Shown: positions 1 through 7,790 of the stretch, piece by piece | How the letters are laid out: each line of letters starts with the position of its first letter | Numbering within the stretch: the first letter of the stretch is position 1 | Assembly (NCBI GenBank): GCA_910577785.1 | Contig: CAJTNT010000066.1 | Span: 1-16,575, forward strand | Source of the DNA: an uncultured Lachnospiraceae bacterium | Lineage (GTDB): Bacteria; Bacillota; Clostridia; Lachnospirales; Lachnospiraceae | DNA length: 16,575 bases | Reading direction: 5' to 3' | Notes under the pieces: generated by a model | What the model was told of the DNA's origin: nothing | Seen by the model: only the letters and a program-made list of their open reading frames with translations | Database searches by the model: none | Made by a program: the position numbers and the translations under genes

Positions 1-80
1 GCAGGAACTCTTAGAATCTTTCAAGGTTATTTCACTGTTCAGTTATCAAGGTTGTATGCTGCTGACTTGCTGTGACAGCT
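1..80 (-). other. probable 5' leader of an rRNA operon (leaves window)
   Basis: Downstream (leftward) of two strong tandem promoters there is no open gene, only sequence whose minus strand contains phrases such as 'ccttgataactgaacagtg', which resemble the leader or spacer segments around clostridial rRNA genes. I infer that a 16S gene lies beyond the left edge. The rRNA itself is not in the window, so this is inference from promoter style and remembered leader sequence only. Confidence 0.45.
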
Positions 81-85
81 TTTGT

Positions 86-114
86 ATTCTATCACTTTCC
101 TTTGGCTTTGTCAA
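86..114 (-). promoter_or_regulatory. strong sigma-70-type promoter, distal of tandem pair (P2)
   Basis: On the minus strand TTGACA (109-114) and TAGAAT (86-91) are separated by exactly 17 bp, pointing left out of the window. It stands about 90 bp downstream of a second promoter of the same form. Tandem near-consensus promoters with no ORF behind them are typical of rRNA operons in Firmicutes. Confidence 0.75.
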
Positions 115-175
115 CAACTTTTTTTATTTTTTTCCAGTTGTTCCAAATATTACATTTTTCGCAACCAGCTTAGAT

Positions 176-204
176 AGTCTATCACATCTCTTGCGGTCTG
201 TCAA
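176..204 (-). promoter_or_regulatory. strong sigma-70-type promoter, proximal of tandem pair (P1)
   Basis: Minus strand TTGACA (199-204), 17-bp spacer, TAGACT (176-181). It lies between the tRNA-Ser genes and P2 and reads left. With P2 it suggests a growth-rate-controlled stable RNA operon outside the window. The tRNA genes upstream have a separate promoter, although read-through into this unit is possible. Confidence 0.7.
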
Positions 205-259
205 TACCTTTTTCAAAAATTTTTGTCACAAGCCGCAAAGCAATTTCCTAATCTAAGAG

Positions 260-349
260 CGGAGAAGGAGGGATTTGAACCCTCGCGCCGCTATTAACGA
301 CCTGCACCCTTTCCAGGGGTGTCCCTTCGGCCAGCTTGGGTACTTCTCC
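260..349 (-). tRNA. tRNA-Ser (anticodon GGA)
   Basis: The minus strand folds as a class II tRNA of about 90 nt. The acceptor arms GGAGAAG and CTTCTCC pair perfectly, the T-arm holds GGTTCAAATCC, and a long variable arm is present as expected for serine. The anticodon loop CTGGAAA gives GGA, which reads UCC and UCU. The discriminator base is G, and the following bases are not CCA, so the 3' CCA is added post-transcriptionally; tRNase Z, encoded in this same window, is the enzyme class that processes such precursors. It is the second of two tRNA-Ser genes probably transcribed together. Confidence 0.95.
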
Positions 350-431
350 AGATGGCAGAATCTATTAGACTCTGTGAAATTATACTGTGTTGGTACAGAC
401 CCCGCCTCAACGTGTTGTATTCGGCGCGAAA

Positions 432-517
432 CGGAGAAGGTGGGATTCGAACCCACGGTCCCTTTCGGAATCACTGGTTTTCAAGACCAGCTCCTTAAAC
501 CACTCGGACACCTCTCC
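432..517 (-). tRNA. tRNA-Ser (anticodon TGA)
   Basis: Minus-strand class II tRNA of 86 nt with acceptor arms GGAGAGG and CTTCTCC (one G-T pair), T-loop segment GGTTCGAATCC, a long variable arm and anticodon loop CTTGAAA (anticodon TGA, read as UGA in RNA, for UCA and other UCN codons). No CCA is encoded after discriminator G. It is the promoter-proximal member of the pair, with an 82-bp spacer to the GGA gene. Confidence 0.95.
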
Positions 518-548
518 GTATTTTCCTGTCCTCAACAGTGCATTCATG

Positions 549-577
549 ATTTTAGCAAAATATTTCCTGTATGTCAA
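549..577 (-). promoter_or_regulatory. promoter of the tRNA-Ser pair
   Basis: Minus-strand TTGACA (572-577), 17-bp spacer, TAAAAT (549-554), about 30 bp before the mature 5' end of tRNA-Ser(TGA) and just after the ispD stop codon. The -35 box is perfect. Confidence 0.75.
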
Positions 578-596
578 TAGGATTTTGGAATTTTTT

Positions 597-1322
597 TTAT
601 TTTTTTGCATATAGCGCATGGGCAATCTTTAAATCATCCCGTGTGGTAATCTTTATATTTTCATAAGAACCCTCTACCAGCCTCACTTTCTGGCGGCAGA
701 TTGTCTCCAAAACCATGGCGTCATCTGTAATTGGGTACCGTTCTCCCTGAGCTTCCCGTTCTATCAGTTCTTGATATGCCTGGTAAATCAATGGAAAGGA
801 AAAAGCCTGGGGGGTCTGTATCTGCCAGACGTATTTCCGCTCTGGAGTCTCCCTGGCAAAAAGCTGGGAATCCGCAATCTTCACCGTATCTTTGCTCGGC
901 ATGCCTGCCACACAGGCCTGGTACTCCCTTACGGCTTCTGCGCAGCGGGATATGATAGCATTATCCACAAAAGGGCGTGCGCCGTCATGTATCATAACAT
1001 ATTCCGGAGGGGACGGACGTTTTTTTAATTCCACAAGGCCATGGAAGACCGAATGGTAACGTTCTTTACCGCCAGGGATAATGGCCGACACTTTGGAAAA
1101 GCCATATTGCCTGACAATCCTCTCCTGGCAATATGGGATATCTGCTTCCCCGGCTACAAGGATAATATCCTGTGCCACGCTTTGCTGAAAAGCCAGAAGG
1201 GAATAATAAAGCACAGGTTTTCCTTCCAGCATAAGATATTGTTTGGGCACGGCGCTGTGCATGCGGGCGCCTTTTCCCGCAGAAAGGACGATGGCCGCGA
1301 AACTGTTCTTTTCTGTTTTCAT
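597..1322 (-). CDS. ispD: 2-C-methyl-D-erythritol 4-phosphate cytidylyltransferase
   Basis: IspD joins CTP and MEP to give CDP-ME, the third step of the cytosolic non-mevalonate isoprenoid pathway. The nucleotide-binding N-terminus shows AAIVLSAGKGARM followed by PKQYLMLEGKPVL, and the family motifs VMIHDGARPFV, a TPQAF segment and TDDAMVLE follow in order; it ends with an ITTRDDLKIA block. A TTG further upstream (1361) keeps the frame open but would overlap tsaD. I prefer the ATG at 1322, giving 241 aa, near the usual 230; GTG at 1328 is an alternative with better spacing to GAAGGG. It lies 19 nt after tsaD, so it is probably cotranscribed, although the two functions are unrelated. Confidence 0.93.
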   Translation of the reverse strand: MKTEKNSFAAIVLSAGKGARMHSAVPKQYLMLEGKPVLYYSLLAFQQSVAQDIILVAGEADIPYCQERIVRQYGFSKVSAIIPGGKERYHSVFHGLVELKKRPSPPEYVMIHDGARPFVDNAIISRCAEAVREYQACVAGMPSKDTVKIADSQLFARETPERKYVWQIQTPQAFSFPLIYQAYQELIEREAQGERYPITDDAMVLETICRQKVRLVEGSYENIKITTRDDLKIAHALYAKK

Positions 1323-1341
1323 CACGATCACATATCCCTTC

Positions 1342-2379
1342 TTAATCCCTTGCCTGTCCAAGCTTCAGATTGGGAATGGCGTTGAGATCCCATCCGTCCC
1401 GCTTTCCTGACAGATACTCATAATATGCCGCTGTGCCAATCATCGCAGCATTATCGGTACAGAAAATGGGCGTAGGATAGAAAAATTCAATGCCCCTGCG
1501 TTGGCAGGCCTCCTGCATGCCCCTGCGGAGGACGCCATTGGCTGCTACGCCTCCGGCGATTGCCAGTTTCTTGATTCGGGATTCCTTTACCGCTGCCATA
1601 GCATGCTCAATCAGCACGTCTGTCACCGCTTTTTGGAAAGATGCGGCAATATCTGCCTCCACAATAGGGATCTGCTTCATACGGCATCCGTTGATATAGT
1701 TCAGGACTGCGGATTTTACGCCGCTGAAACTGAAATCATAGGGATTATCTGTAATTTTGGCTTTGGGAAAGGAAATCGCGTTGGGATTGCCCTCCCTGGC
1801 GGCCTTCTCAATTTTGGGACCGCCCGGATATCCCAGCCCAATTGCCCGCGCCACCTTGTCGAAGGCCTCGCCTGCAGCATCATCCCTTGTCCGTCCAAGG
1901 ATCTCATATACGCCATAATCTGCCACTTTGACCAGGTGAGTATGCCCTCCGGATACGACCAGGCACAAAAAAGGAGGCTCCAGCCCTGGATTTTCAATAT
2001 AATTGGCGTTGATATGCCCCTCTATATGATGTACGCCAATCAGAGGCTTCTTAGCCGTATAGGCGATGGCTTTTGCCTCTGCCACCCCCACAAGCAAGGC
2101 CCCCACAAGGCCCGGCCCATAAGTGACAGCAACTGCGTCCATATCCGCCAGCCTCATCTGCGCTGCCGCCAAAGCCTCTTCAATTACTTGATTGATTTTC
2201 TCGATATGCTTTCTGGATGCAAGCTCCGGCACTACCCCGCCATAAAGCGTATGCAACGCAATCTGGGATGAAATAATATTTGACAGCACTTCCCTGCCAT
2301 TGCGCACAACAGCGGCAGCCGTCTCATCACAAGAGCTCTCAATTGCCAGAATTACAACGTCTTCCTGTCTGCCTTCCAT
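1342..2379 (-). CDS. tsaD: tRNA N6-adenosine threonylcarbamoyltransferase TsaD
   Basis: TsaD transfers the threonylcarbamoyl group from TC-AMP to A37 of ANN-decoding tRNAs (t6A), working with TsaB and TsaE, both encoded at 4987-6134. The ASKHA-fold protein shows ILAIESSCDETAAAVV at the N-terminus, the metal-binding HHIEGH motif near residue 115, SGGHTHLV, FSFSGVKSAV, GGVAANGVLR and a CTDNAAMIG segment near the C-terminus. Its 345 aa fit the family (about 340). The ATG follows AGGAAAGGG at good spacing. It lies only 15 nt after the upstream membrane-anchored protein and 19 nt before ispD, so a three-gene operon is likely. Confidence 0.96.
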   Translation of the reverse strand: MEGRQEDVVILAIESSCDETAAAVVRNGREVLSNIISSQIALHTLYGGVVPELASRKHIEKINQVIEEALAAAQMRLADMDAVAVTYGPGLVGALLVGVAEAKAIAYTAKKPLIGVHHIEGHINANYIENPGLEPPFLCLVVSGGHTHLVKVADYGVYEILGRTRDDAAGEAFDKVARAIGLGYPGGPKIEKAAREGNPNAISFPKAKITDNPYDFSFSGVKSAVLNYINGCRMKQIPIVEADIAASFQKAVTDVLIEHAMAAVKESRIKKLAIAGGVAANGVLRRGMQEACQRRGIEFFYPTPIFCTDNAAMIGTAAYYEYLSGKRDGWDLNAIPNLKLGQARD

Positions 2380-2394
2380 TTCTTATGCCCTTTC

Positions 2395-2937
2395 CTACTG
2401 GTAGAAATCCAGAATCCTCCACCTGCCGCCGTCATCCTTGCGCAAAATATAAGTCTGGTTGGAACGCCCGGCATTTTTCTTCCCTTTCATGGAATAAGTC
2501 ACATCCACATAGGCGCATTCCCGTCCCTGGATGGTCTTATACAGCACTTCATTGCTACCGTCCATGCTGATGCTGTAAATGGTCTTCTTATCCTCATTAT
2601 AACTGGAGATATCTTCTTTTACGGCCGCCAGATATGCCGTCTCTGAATTTGCCTCCTGCAGTTCCTCGTCCATCAGCTTCCTGGCCTGCGCCGTCATCTT
2701 TTCCAGCTGCTCTTCCGTATAATCCTGGCTATAATAGCACTTCAGGATACGGTTATAAAACTTGACCACGCCTCTTGCCGTCTTGGGATAAGAATCGTCC
2801 AAATCCTGGGTAATAATCATATCCGCTTCCGTTATGGCCTCTTCTTTCCCGGAATCGCGGTGTACCAGATAATAATAGTATCCCAAACACAGGCCTGCGC
2901 ACAAAACCGCAATAACAACTGTCTTTAGATTCTTCAT
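2395..2937 (-). CDS. small membrane-anchored protein (DUF6715-like), function unknown
   Basis: A 180-aa protein with one N-terminal hydrophobic segment (about residues 6-24) after a short positive start, which suggests an anchor or uncleaved signal with the rest outside the cell. The exported part is hydrophilic and ends in a strand-rich region with TYILRKDDGGRWRILDFYQ, reminiscent of NTF2- or SH3-like accessory folds. I recall clostridial proteins of this type as DUF6715, from memory only. The start is supported by a strong AAGGAGGGG site. It leads the tsaD-ispD cluster but nothing ties it to tRNA modification. No lipobox is apparent. Confidence 0.75.
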   Translation of the reverse strand: MKNLKTVVIAVLCAGLCLGYYYYLVHRDSGKEEAITEADMIITQDLDDSYPKTARGVVKFYNRILKCYYSQDYTEEQLEKMTAQARKLMDEELQEANSETAYLAAVKEDISSYNEDKKTIYSISMDGSNEVLYKTIQGRECAYVDVTYSMKGKKNAGRSNQTYILRKDDGGRWRILDFYQ

Positions 2938-3179
2938 AGGAACCCCTCCTTCACATTAGGCATCTTCTAGCGTACTGACTAGCCTGTTGATATTTTGCAA
3001 AGCTGCACAGAATATTTTTCCTGTAAGGTTTTTGATTTTTCTGCAAGGCGAATTTTTAACGGCATCCGCACTCTGCCTCGATCCGTGTTCAACACATGCT
3101 GCCGACACAGAGCGCCAGCCAGAAATTTCAACGCGGCAGACGGCAATATAAGCAAGCCATTCGCCAAATTATAAACGTT

Positions 3180-4082
3180 TCAGTACACGAGTTCCACGGT
3201 TTTCCCATCTTTTCCTAATTTCGCATTGGGGAAAATTTTCTGCACTTCGCCCATATAATCCTCTGCCCGTACCAAGGAAGGGCTAAAATGGGTCAGCCAC
3301 ATCTCGCGGGCCTCTGCTCCCCTGGCTACCTCAGCGGCTTCGTAAAAAGTCATGTGCTTATACTGCCTTGCCTTGGCCTCCTTTTCTTTTTCTGCATACA
3401 TGCCTTCTATAATCAATAAATCGGCATTCCGGGCATTTTCCATAATAGCGGGAACCGGCCTTGTATCCGTGCAGTAAGTTACCTTGATCCCCTTCCGCGG
3501 CGGCCCCAGTACCATATCCGGCGTAAACACCTGCCCATCCACTTCCATGGTTTCCCCCTTCTGCAGCCTGCTCCAGCAGTTGACGGGAATCCCCAGCTCC
3601 CTGGCCTGTTCTACCCGAAATTCTCCAATCCTTGGAATCTCTATCGTATAGCCATAACATAGGATATTATGGCTGACTTTAAAGGCCGTTAAATGATAGC
3701 CCTGGATCTGTAGGCGCTCCACGGGCTGCGCCAGCTCCACGAAGCGGATTTCAAAAGGCAATTCCGGCGCAATCGTGCAGAGAGCGCTTACGACACGCTC
3801 CAGGCCTTTGGGCCCTACAATAGTCAGCGGCTCCGTACGTTCTGCATTCCCCATGGTAAGCAGCAGCCCCGGAAGGCCGCTGATGTGGTCTGCATGATAA
3901 TGGGTAAAGCAGATTATGTCTATGGGCTTTGTACTCCATCCTTTCTCGCGGATAGCAATCTGTGTTCCCTCGCCGCAGTCAATCAGCAGGCTGCTGCCGT
4001 TGTAGCGTGTCATCAGTGCGGTAAGCCAGCGGTAGGGCAGGGGCATCATCCCAGCCGTTCCTAACAAACATACATCTAACAT
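3180..4082 (-). CDS. rnz: ribonuclease Z (tRNA 3' endonuclease)
   Basis: tRNase Z cuts the 3' trailer from tRNA precursors lacking an encoded CCA, which is the case for both tRNA-Ser genes here. The metallo-beta-lactamase fold shows the metal motif THYHADHISGLPGL (HxHxDH, about residues 61-66), a phosphodiesterase-type SHNILCYGYTIE block, YCTDTRP, and WLTHFSPS with the last metal histidine. Its 300 aa match the short bacterial form. The start follows GGAAAGGAAG. The canonical motif is usually THLHGDH; Y and A here are mild changes. It lies 28 nt after the zinc-binding protein gene and is probably cotranscribed with it. Confidence 0.94.
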   Translation of the reverse strand: MLDVCLLGTAGMMPLPYRWLTALMTRYNGSSLLIDCGEGTQIAIREKGWSTKPIDIICFTHYHADHISGLPGLLLTMGNAERTEPLTIVGPKGLERVVSALCTIAPELPFEIRFVELAQPVERLQIQGYHLTAFKVSHNILCYGYTIEIPRIGEFRVEQARELGIPVNCWSRLQKGETMEVDGQVFTPDMVLGPPRKGIKVTYCTDTRPVPAIMENARNADLLIIEGMYAEKEKEAKARQYKHMTFYEAAEVARGAEAREMWLTHFSPSLVRAEDYMGEVQKIFPNAKLGKDGKTVELVY

Positions 4083-4110
4083 ACAGCTTCCTTTCCGAAA
4101 ATTATAGTCG

Positions 4111-4338
4111 TTAAATTAATTCTGTCACTTCCTTGGTCTTTACAGGAACCTCAAAGTTCTTCACCCAGTCGTCATAACAAGCCTCGCAGATGTCAAATTC
4201 CTGCCATTCCCCATCCTTCTGCGAGAAATACCCCCACGTCTTTTCCACATGGAGAAATTCGGAATCTGGGAGCATGCCCTCCCTCTGCACCACTTTCTTG
4301 CAGCAATTGCATATGATCTCCTGGTCTTTTGTCTTCAT
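4111..4338 (-). CDS. small CxxC zinc-binding protein, function unknown
   Basis: A 75-aa hydrophilic protein with cysteines arranged as CNCCKK near residue 10 and CEAC near residue 52, a likely zinc knuckle formed from N- and C-terminal halves. Aromatic stretch EKTWGYFSQKDGEW lies between. It has a good site (GGGAGG, 9 nt before ATG) and tight spacing to rnz downstream, so it is a real gene. I do not recognise a named family; a regulatory or chaperone-like role is possible but nothing in the sequence shows one. Confidence 0.8.
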   Translation of the reverse strand: MKTKDQEIICNCCKKVVQREGMLPDSEFLHVEKTWGYFSQKDGEWQEFDICEACYDDWVKNFEVPVKTKEVTELI

Positions 4339-4444
4339 CTTCCATCCTCCCTTTCTTCGTTACACCGCTCCTGCACCGTTGGCACAGCAAATGCGCAGAT
4401 CCTAAGGAAACATTCCCCCGCCGCAAAAATACGGTGTTTTGCAC

Positions 4445-4469
4445 AGATGGCAGCCATCCATTGCCATCT
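4445..4469 (-). other. hairpin between rimI and the zinc-binding protein gene
   Basis: AGATGGCA and TGCCATCT form an 8-bp stem around a 9-nt loop, about 80 nt after the rimI stop. A TATAAT on the minus strand lies just upstream of it, with no convincing -35, so the hairpin could be the leader of the 4111-4338/rnz transcript or the terminator of the rimI operon. The rest of 4339-4549 holds nothing I can identify. Confidence 0.4.
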
Positions 4470-4549
4470 ATTCTATTATAAGGGAAAGCAGGGCGGCATT
4501 TAAAGTGGGAATCGTAACCAAAACAGGGGGACGGGTAGTTTATTACGAT

Positions 4550-4990
4550 TCACAGCATCTCCAGCTGCATTACAATTCCATCCTCCAATGGCATATCATA
4601 AAGGTTTCTGCGGATTCCACAGCTTTGGAAGCCCAAGGATGTGTAGAGGCGGATTGCCCTGTGATTGGAAACACGCACCTCCAGGATAATACGCGAAATG
4701 CCCTGGCTGCGCGCCAAGCCCAGGAAGCGGCTCATCATCTCACGCCCAATGCCCCGTCCCTGCCAGGCGGGATCCACTGCTACATTCATAATCTCCCCCT
4801 CTTGAAATGCACAGTACATCCCGCAATAGCCCACGACCACATTTCTCTCCAACGCCACCACAAATAGCGTACTCTGGCACAAGGCCTGCAAGAGGGACTG
4901 TTCTGACCATGGGCGGGAAAAGAGGCGCTTCTCCAGGCCCGAAACTGCCGGGACATCCTGTTCTGTCATTTTGCGGAAGTGAATGCTCAT
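4550..4990 (-). CDS. rimI: ribosomal-protein-alanine N-acetyltransferase RimI
   Basis: GNAT-fold acetyltransferase of 146 aa. RimI acetylates the N-terminal alanine of ribosomal protein S18 using acetyl-CoA. The acetyl-CoA pyrophosphate loop is seen as QGRGIGREMMSRFL, preceded by MNVAVDPAW and followed by LEVRVSNHRAIRLYTSLGF, the standard RimI signature. The ATG overlaps the tsaB stop codon by 4 nt (ATGA), so translation is coupled. The tsaE-tsaB-rimI order is conserved across Firmicutes, which adds support. Confidence 0.94.
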   Translation of the reverse strand: MSIHFRKMTEQDVPAVSGLEKRLFSRPWSEQSLLQALCQSTLFVVALERNVVVGYCGMYCAFQEGEIMNVAVDPAWQGRGIGREMMSRFLGLARSQGISRIILEVRVSNHRAIRLYTSLGFQSCGIRRNLYDMPLEDGIVMQLEML

Positions 4991-5691
4991 GATTTTTCTT
5001 TCTCCAAGCGTTCCCGTTCCGCCTGGGACAGGCGCAGGTAATCCGGCCTGTGCCCTGCCGCCGTCTCCGTCTTCCCTTCCTTGAGGTAAAGCAGCCCCAG
5101 CGAAGCCACGGCTGCCGCGCGCTGCTTATTCAGGTGCGCTGGCGCAAAAGAAAACGGAACGCTGCAATTTTGCGCAATGTAGCCGGAAAACACCGGTACG
5201 CCGTCACCCAAAAATATAACCTCCCGCCCCATCTCATTCACTCTGCCGATAATCTCCTCAATTCCCACAGCACACTGCGGGACAACCACTTCCATGCCTT
5301 TGGATGAAAAGCGGTACACCCCTGTATAGGCCTGGCTCCTCCTGGCATCCATCAACGGGCACACCAGATCCCGGCTCCCCCAAAGGTTATATGCCAGCCC
5401 ATCCACCGTAGGGATATGGAGCAGCGGCTTTCCCAATGCCAGCCCCAGCCCTTTGGCCGTTGCTGAGCCAATGCGCAGACCCGTAAAAGATCCGGGGCCT
5501 GCTGCCACCGCGATCGCGTCGACGCACGCCAGATCCAGTTCCAGCATCCCCACCACCGCGTCCAGCATCGGCAGCAGCGTCTGGGAATGTGTCTTTTTAT
5601 AATTCACTGTGTATTCTGCCAGCAGATTCCCTTCCTCCACAACGGCAACGCTTGCCACCAGTCCAGAGCTGTCAAGGCCTAGTACTTTCAT
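4987..5691 (-). CDS. tsaB: t6A biosynthesis protein TsaB
   Basis: Inactive ASKHA paralogue of TsaD that forms the TsaD-TsaB heterodimer needed for the t6A37 modification. Visible signatures are MKVLGLDSSGLVASVAVV at the start, the AAGPGSFTGLRIG loop, the ATAKGLGLALGKPLLHIPT segment and CPLMDARRSQAYTGVY. It has 234 aa, typical for TsaB, and lacks the HxxxH metal site seen in TsaD. It overlaps tsaE and rimI by 4 nt each, so the three are translated as one coupled unit. Confidence 0.95.
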   Translation of the reverse strand: MKVLGLDSSGLVASVAVVEEGNLLAEYTVNYKKTHSQTLLPMLDAVVGMLELDLACVDAIAVAAGPGSFTGLRIGSATAKGLGLALGKPLLHIPTVDGLAYNLWGSRDLVCPLMDARRSQAYTGVYRFSSKGMEVVVPQCAVGIEEIIGRVNEMGREVIFLGDGVPVFSGYIAQNCSVPFSFAPAHLNKQRAAAVASLGLLYLKEGKTETAAGHRPDYLRLSQAERERLEKEKS

Positions 5692-6134
5692 GCCTTCCTC
5701 CCTTCTCCGCTCTCGCTTATCGTAATCTTGCGGTAATCAAAGCCTTTCTCCAAATCTTTTTCGATGCGGATTTCCATGCAGCCCTCTGGCAGGATGTCCG
5801 AGATCAGGTTCCCCCACTCAATGATGCAAAGCCCTTCCCCATAAAAATAATCCTCATATCCGATTTCCTCCATCTCATCCACATCTGCAATCCGATAGAC
5901 GTCAAAATGGTAAAAGGGAAGCCGCCCCTCTTCATATACCTGCACAATCGTAAATGTAGGGCTGCAGATTGGCTCGGCAATCCCAAGCCCCCTGGCAACC
6001 CCTTGGGTCAATACGGTCTTCCCCACGCCCAAATCGCCCACCAGCGTGTATACCTGCCCTGCCTGGGCTTCTTCCCCCAATCTTTTCCCCACCTGAAACG
6101 TCTCTTCTGGGGAAGATGTCTCAATCTCCTGCAT
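5688..6134 (-). CDS. tsaE: tRNA threonylcarbamoyladenosine biosynthesis ATPase TsaE
   Basis: P-loop ATPase that resets the TsaB-TsaD complex during t6A synthesis. The Walker A motif GDLGVGKT lies near residue 35, followed by SPTFTIVQVYE and FYHFDVYRI, then IIEWG, all family hallmarks. I start at ATG 6134 (148 aa) because it has AGGGAGGG at ideal spacing; an ATG at 6176 adds 14 residues with no homology-like content. It overlaps tsaB by 4 nt and lies 72 nt after the YcxB-like gene. Confidence 0.93.
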   Translation of the reverse strand: MQEIETSSPEETFQVGKRLGEEAQAGQVYTLVGDLGVGKTVLTQGVARGLGIAEPICSPTFTIVQVYEEGRLPFYHFDVYRIADVDEMEEIGYEDYFYGEGLCIIEWGNLISDILPEGCMEIRIEKDLEKGFDYRKITISESGEGRKA

Positions 6135-6206
6135 AAGCCCTCCCTTCCTGCGCCAAAAATCATAACCCTGTTCCACCCGGCCTGCCCGAATGAAATCATC
6201 GGCTTC

Positions 6207-6716
6207 CTAAATCGAAAACGGATTCAGCTTCAGGCGGTAACGGTCCAGATGGTTCACGGCAAGCCCTACGACAGTCTCATACTGCTCCTTGATGGCCTCC
6301 CGTGGAATCACATATGCATTCACCCTGCTGCTGTATATCAACAGATTGCTCTTCGTAGACACAATCTTGTAAATCTGCTTCCACTCCAAATCAGCTGTCT
6401 GCTCCCCTTGCGAAACATGCACCCCTGCGTCGTCAATCCGATAGCGGAGCGCCTGCTTGAGGACATCGGAAGAAGCAATCTGGCTCTTTGAGCGCAGATA
6501 CAGGCTTCCAGGCACATACACCAGAAAGACAGCCCCAAACACGGCATACAAAACCGTATACGTAAACGACACCTTACCAAATGTGACCACCGCCATAATC
6601 AGCACCCAAATTCCTACCATAGTGGCCAGGATCCCCTGGAACCCATGGTATGCATGGTACAGGTTAAACCGGTACATATCCTTATCTGTAATCGTAATTT
6701 CAAATTCCGCCGCCAT
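6207..6716 (-). CDS. YcxB-like membrane protein
   Basis: A protein of about 169 aa with two transmembrane segments (MVGIWVLIMAVVTFG and TVLYAVFGAVFLVYVPG regions) followed by a soluble domain with ADLEWKQIYKIVSTKSNLLIY and AYVIPREAI, the pattern of the YcxB family. Function is unknown in the family. ATG 6716 is preferred because AAAGGAG lies 9 nt upstream; the earlier ATG at 6737 lacks a site. It is the first gene after the promoter at 6777-6805 and heads the tsaE-tsaB-rimI transcript. Confidence 0.8.
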   Translation of the reverse strand: MAAEFEITITDKDMYRFNLYHAYHGFQGILATMVGIWVLIMAVVTFGKVSFTYTVLYAVFGAVFLVYVPGSLYLRSKSQIASSDVLKQALRYRIDDAGVHVSQGEQTADLEWKQIYKIVSTKSNLLIYSSRVNAYVIPREAIKEQYETVVGLAVNHLDRYRLKLNPFSI

Positions 6717-6776
6717 CTCCATCTGCTCCTTTCCCATAAAGCCAAACCGCGCAAAGCTCTGGCCACTTTCAACCCC

Positions 6777-6805
6777 ATTATACCCTTTCCCTCAAGCTAT
6801 CTCAA
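6777..6805 (-). promoter_or_regulatory. promoter of the ycxB-like/tsaE/tsaB/rimI operon
   Basis: Minus strand TTGAGA (6800-6805), 17-bp spacer, perfect TATAAT (6777-6782), about 60 bp before the first start codon. Confidence 0.75.
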
Positions 6806-6844
6806 GAAATTTTTACGAAACGCCAAAAGAATCCTATAAAATGA

Positions 6845-6886
6845 AGCCAGCCCCCTTGAAATGTAACTCTTTCAAAGGTTCTGGCT
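6845..6886 (-). terminator. probable terminator of rplM-rpsI
   Basis: AGCCAG and CTGGCT close a long imperfect hairpin whose inner arms (CCTTTGAAA and TTTCAAGG with a bulge) also pair. On the minus strand it is followed by TTCATTTTAT. It lies about 60 nt after the rpsI stop and before the next promoter. The T-run is only moderate. Confidence 0.6.
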
Positions 6887-6948
6887 CCATCTGAATACTA
6901 TCGTCCCAGCGGTGAAATACCACTGTCGGCTCTCCCGCCCCTGTCTTG

Positions 6949-7341
6949 TTAACGCTTGGAGAACTGTGGCGCACGGCGGGCTGCCTTGAGGCCGTATTTC
7001 TTCCTCTCCTTCATCCTTGGGTCACGCGTCAGGTAGCCTGCGGCCTTTAACACAGGCCGGTACTCGGCGTCTGCCTGCAGCAGCGCACGGGAAATCCCAT
7101 GGCGGATTGCGCCTGCCTGCCCTGTATAGCCGCCGCCCTTTACATTTACCAGGACGTCAAACTTGTCAGCTGTATCGGTTGCCATCAACGGCTGGCGCAC
7201 GATTACCTTCAGAGTCTCCATGCCCAGATACTCGTCAATGTCCCTTTTATTGATTGTAATCTTGCCAGTACCAGGCATCAGGTACACCCTGGCAACGGAT
7301 TTCTTCCTTCTTCCAGTTCCATAATATCTTGTATCAGCCAT
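6949..7341 (-). CDS. rpsI: 30S ribosomal protein S9
   Basis: S9 sits in the head of the small subunit, and its C-terminal tail reaches the P-site tRNA. The 130-aa protein starts YYGTGRRKKSVARV, contains VKGGGYTGQAGAIRHGI and ARAL-like SRALLQ, and ends in the basic tail RRAPQFSKR, all diagnostic. It lies 17 nt after rplM with its own AGGAGG site. Confidence 0.98.
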   Translation of the reverse strand: MADTRYYGTGRRKKSVARVYLMPGTGKITINKRDIDEYLGMETLKVIVRQPLMATDTADKFDVLVNVKGGGYTGQAGAIRHGISRALLQADAEYRPVLKAAGYLTRDPRMKERKKYGLKAARRAPQFSKR

Positions 7342-7358
7342 TTTTCTTTACCTCCTGA

Positions 7359-7790
7359 TTAAAATGTTAAAGTCTCCGGTTTCTGAGCTGCATGCTTGTG
7401 ATCTGGTCCTGCATATACAAATAACTTCTTATACATCTGCCTTCCGAGAGGCCCCTTGGGGAGCATCCTCTTAACAGCAAGCTCAAATACACGCTCTGGC
7501 TTTTTCGCCAGCATGTCCTTCAATGTAGTCTCACGCATCCCTCCTACATAGCCGGAATGATGGTAGTACACCTTCTGTTCCAGTTTCTTGCCGGATACCT
7601 TAATCTTGTCTACATTGACTACGATGACATAATCGCCGGTGTCAATATGGGGCGTAAAGATTGGCTTGTGCTTCCCTCTTAATACACTTGCAATTTCAGA
7701 TGCAAGGCGTCCCAAATTCTTCCCGCTTGCATCCACTACATACCATTTCCTGTCGATTGTGGCCGGGCTGGCCATAAAAGTAGTCCTCAT
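7359..7790 (-). CDS. rplM: 50S ribosomal protein L13
   Basis: An early-assembly protein of the large subunit. Signatures are TFMASPATIDRKWYVVDA, GRLASEIASVLRGKHKP, GDYVIVVN and MLPKGPLGRQM. Its 143 aa fit the family. ATG follows AAGGAGG at 9 nt. It is the first gene of the rplM-rpsI operon, with a promoter about 245 bp upstream. Confidence 0.98.
   Translation of the reverse strand: MRTTFMASPATIDRKWYVVDASGKNLGRLASEIASVLRGKHKPIFTPHIDTGDYVIVVNVDKIKVSGKKLEQKVYYHHSGYVGGMRETTLKDMLAKKPERVFELAVKRMLPKGPLGRQMYKKLFVYAGPDHKHAAQKPETLTF

Noticed and set aside
1501..2271. Long plus-strand ORF (256 aa) opposite tsaD
   Set aside because: Antisense shadow of a strongly conserved gene, with a Cys/His-rich and Pro-rich random composition. 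The same applies to 5589-6491 and 12452-13033.
2979..3167. 62-aa minus-strand ORF in the gap before the DUF6715-like gene
   Set aside because: No ribosome-binding site, unconvincing composition, and the stretch looks like intergenic sequence.
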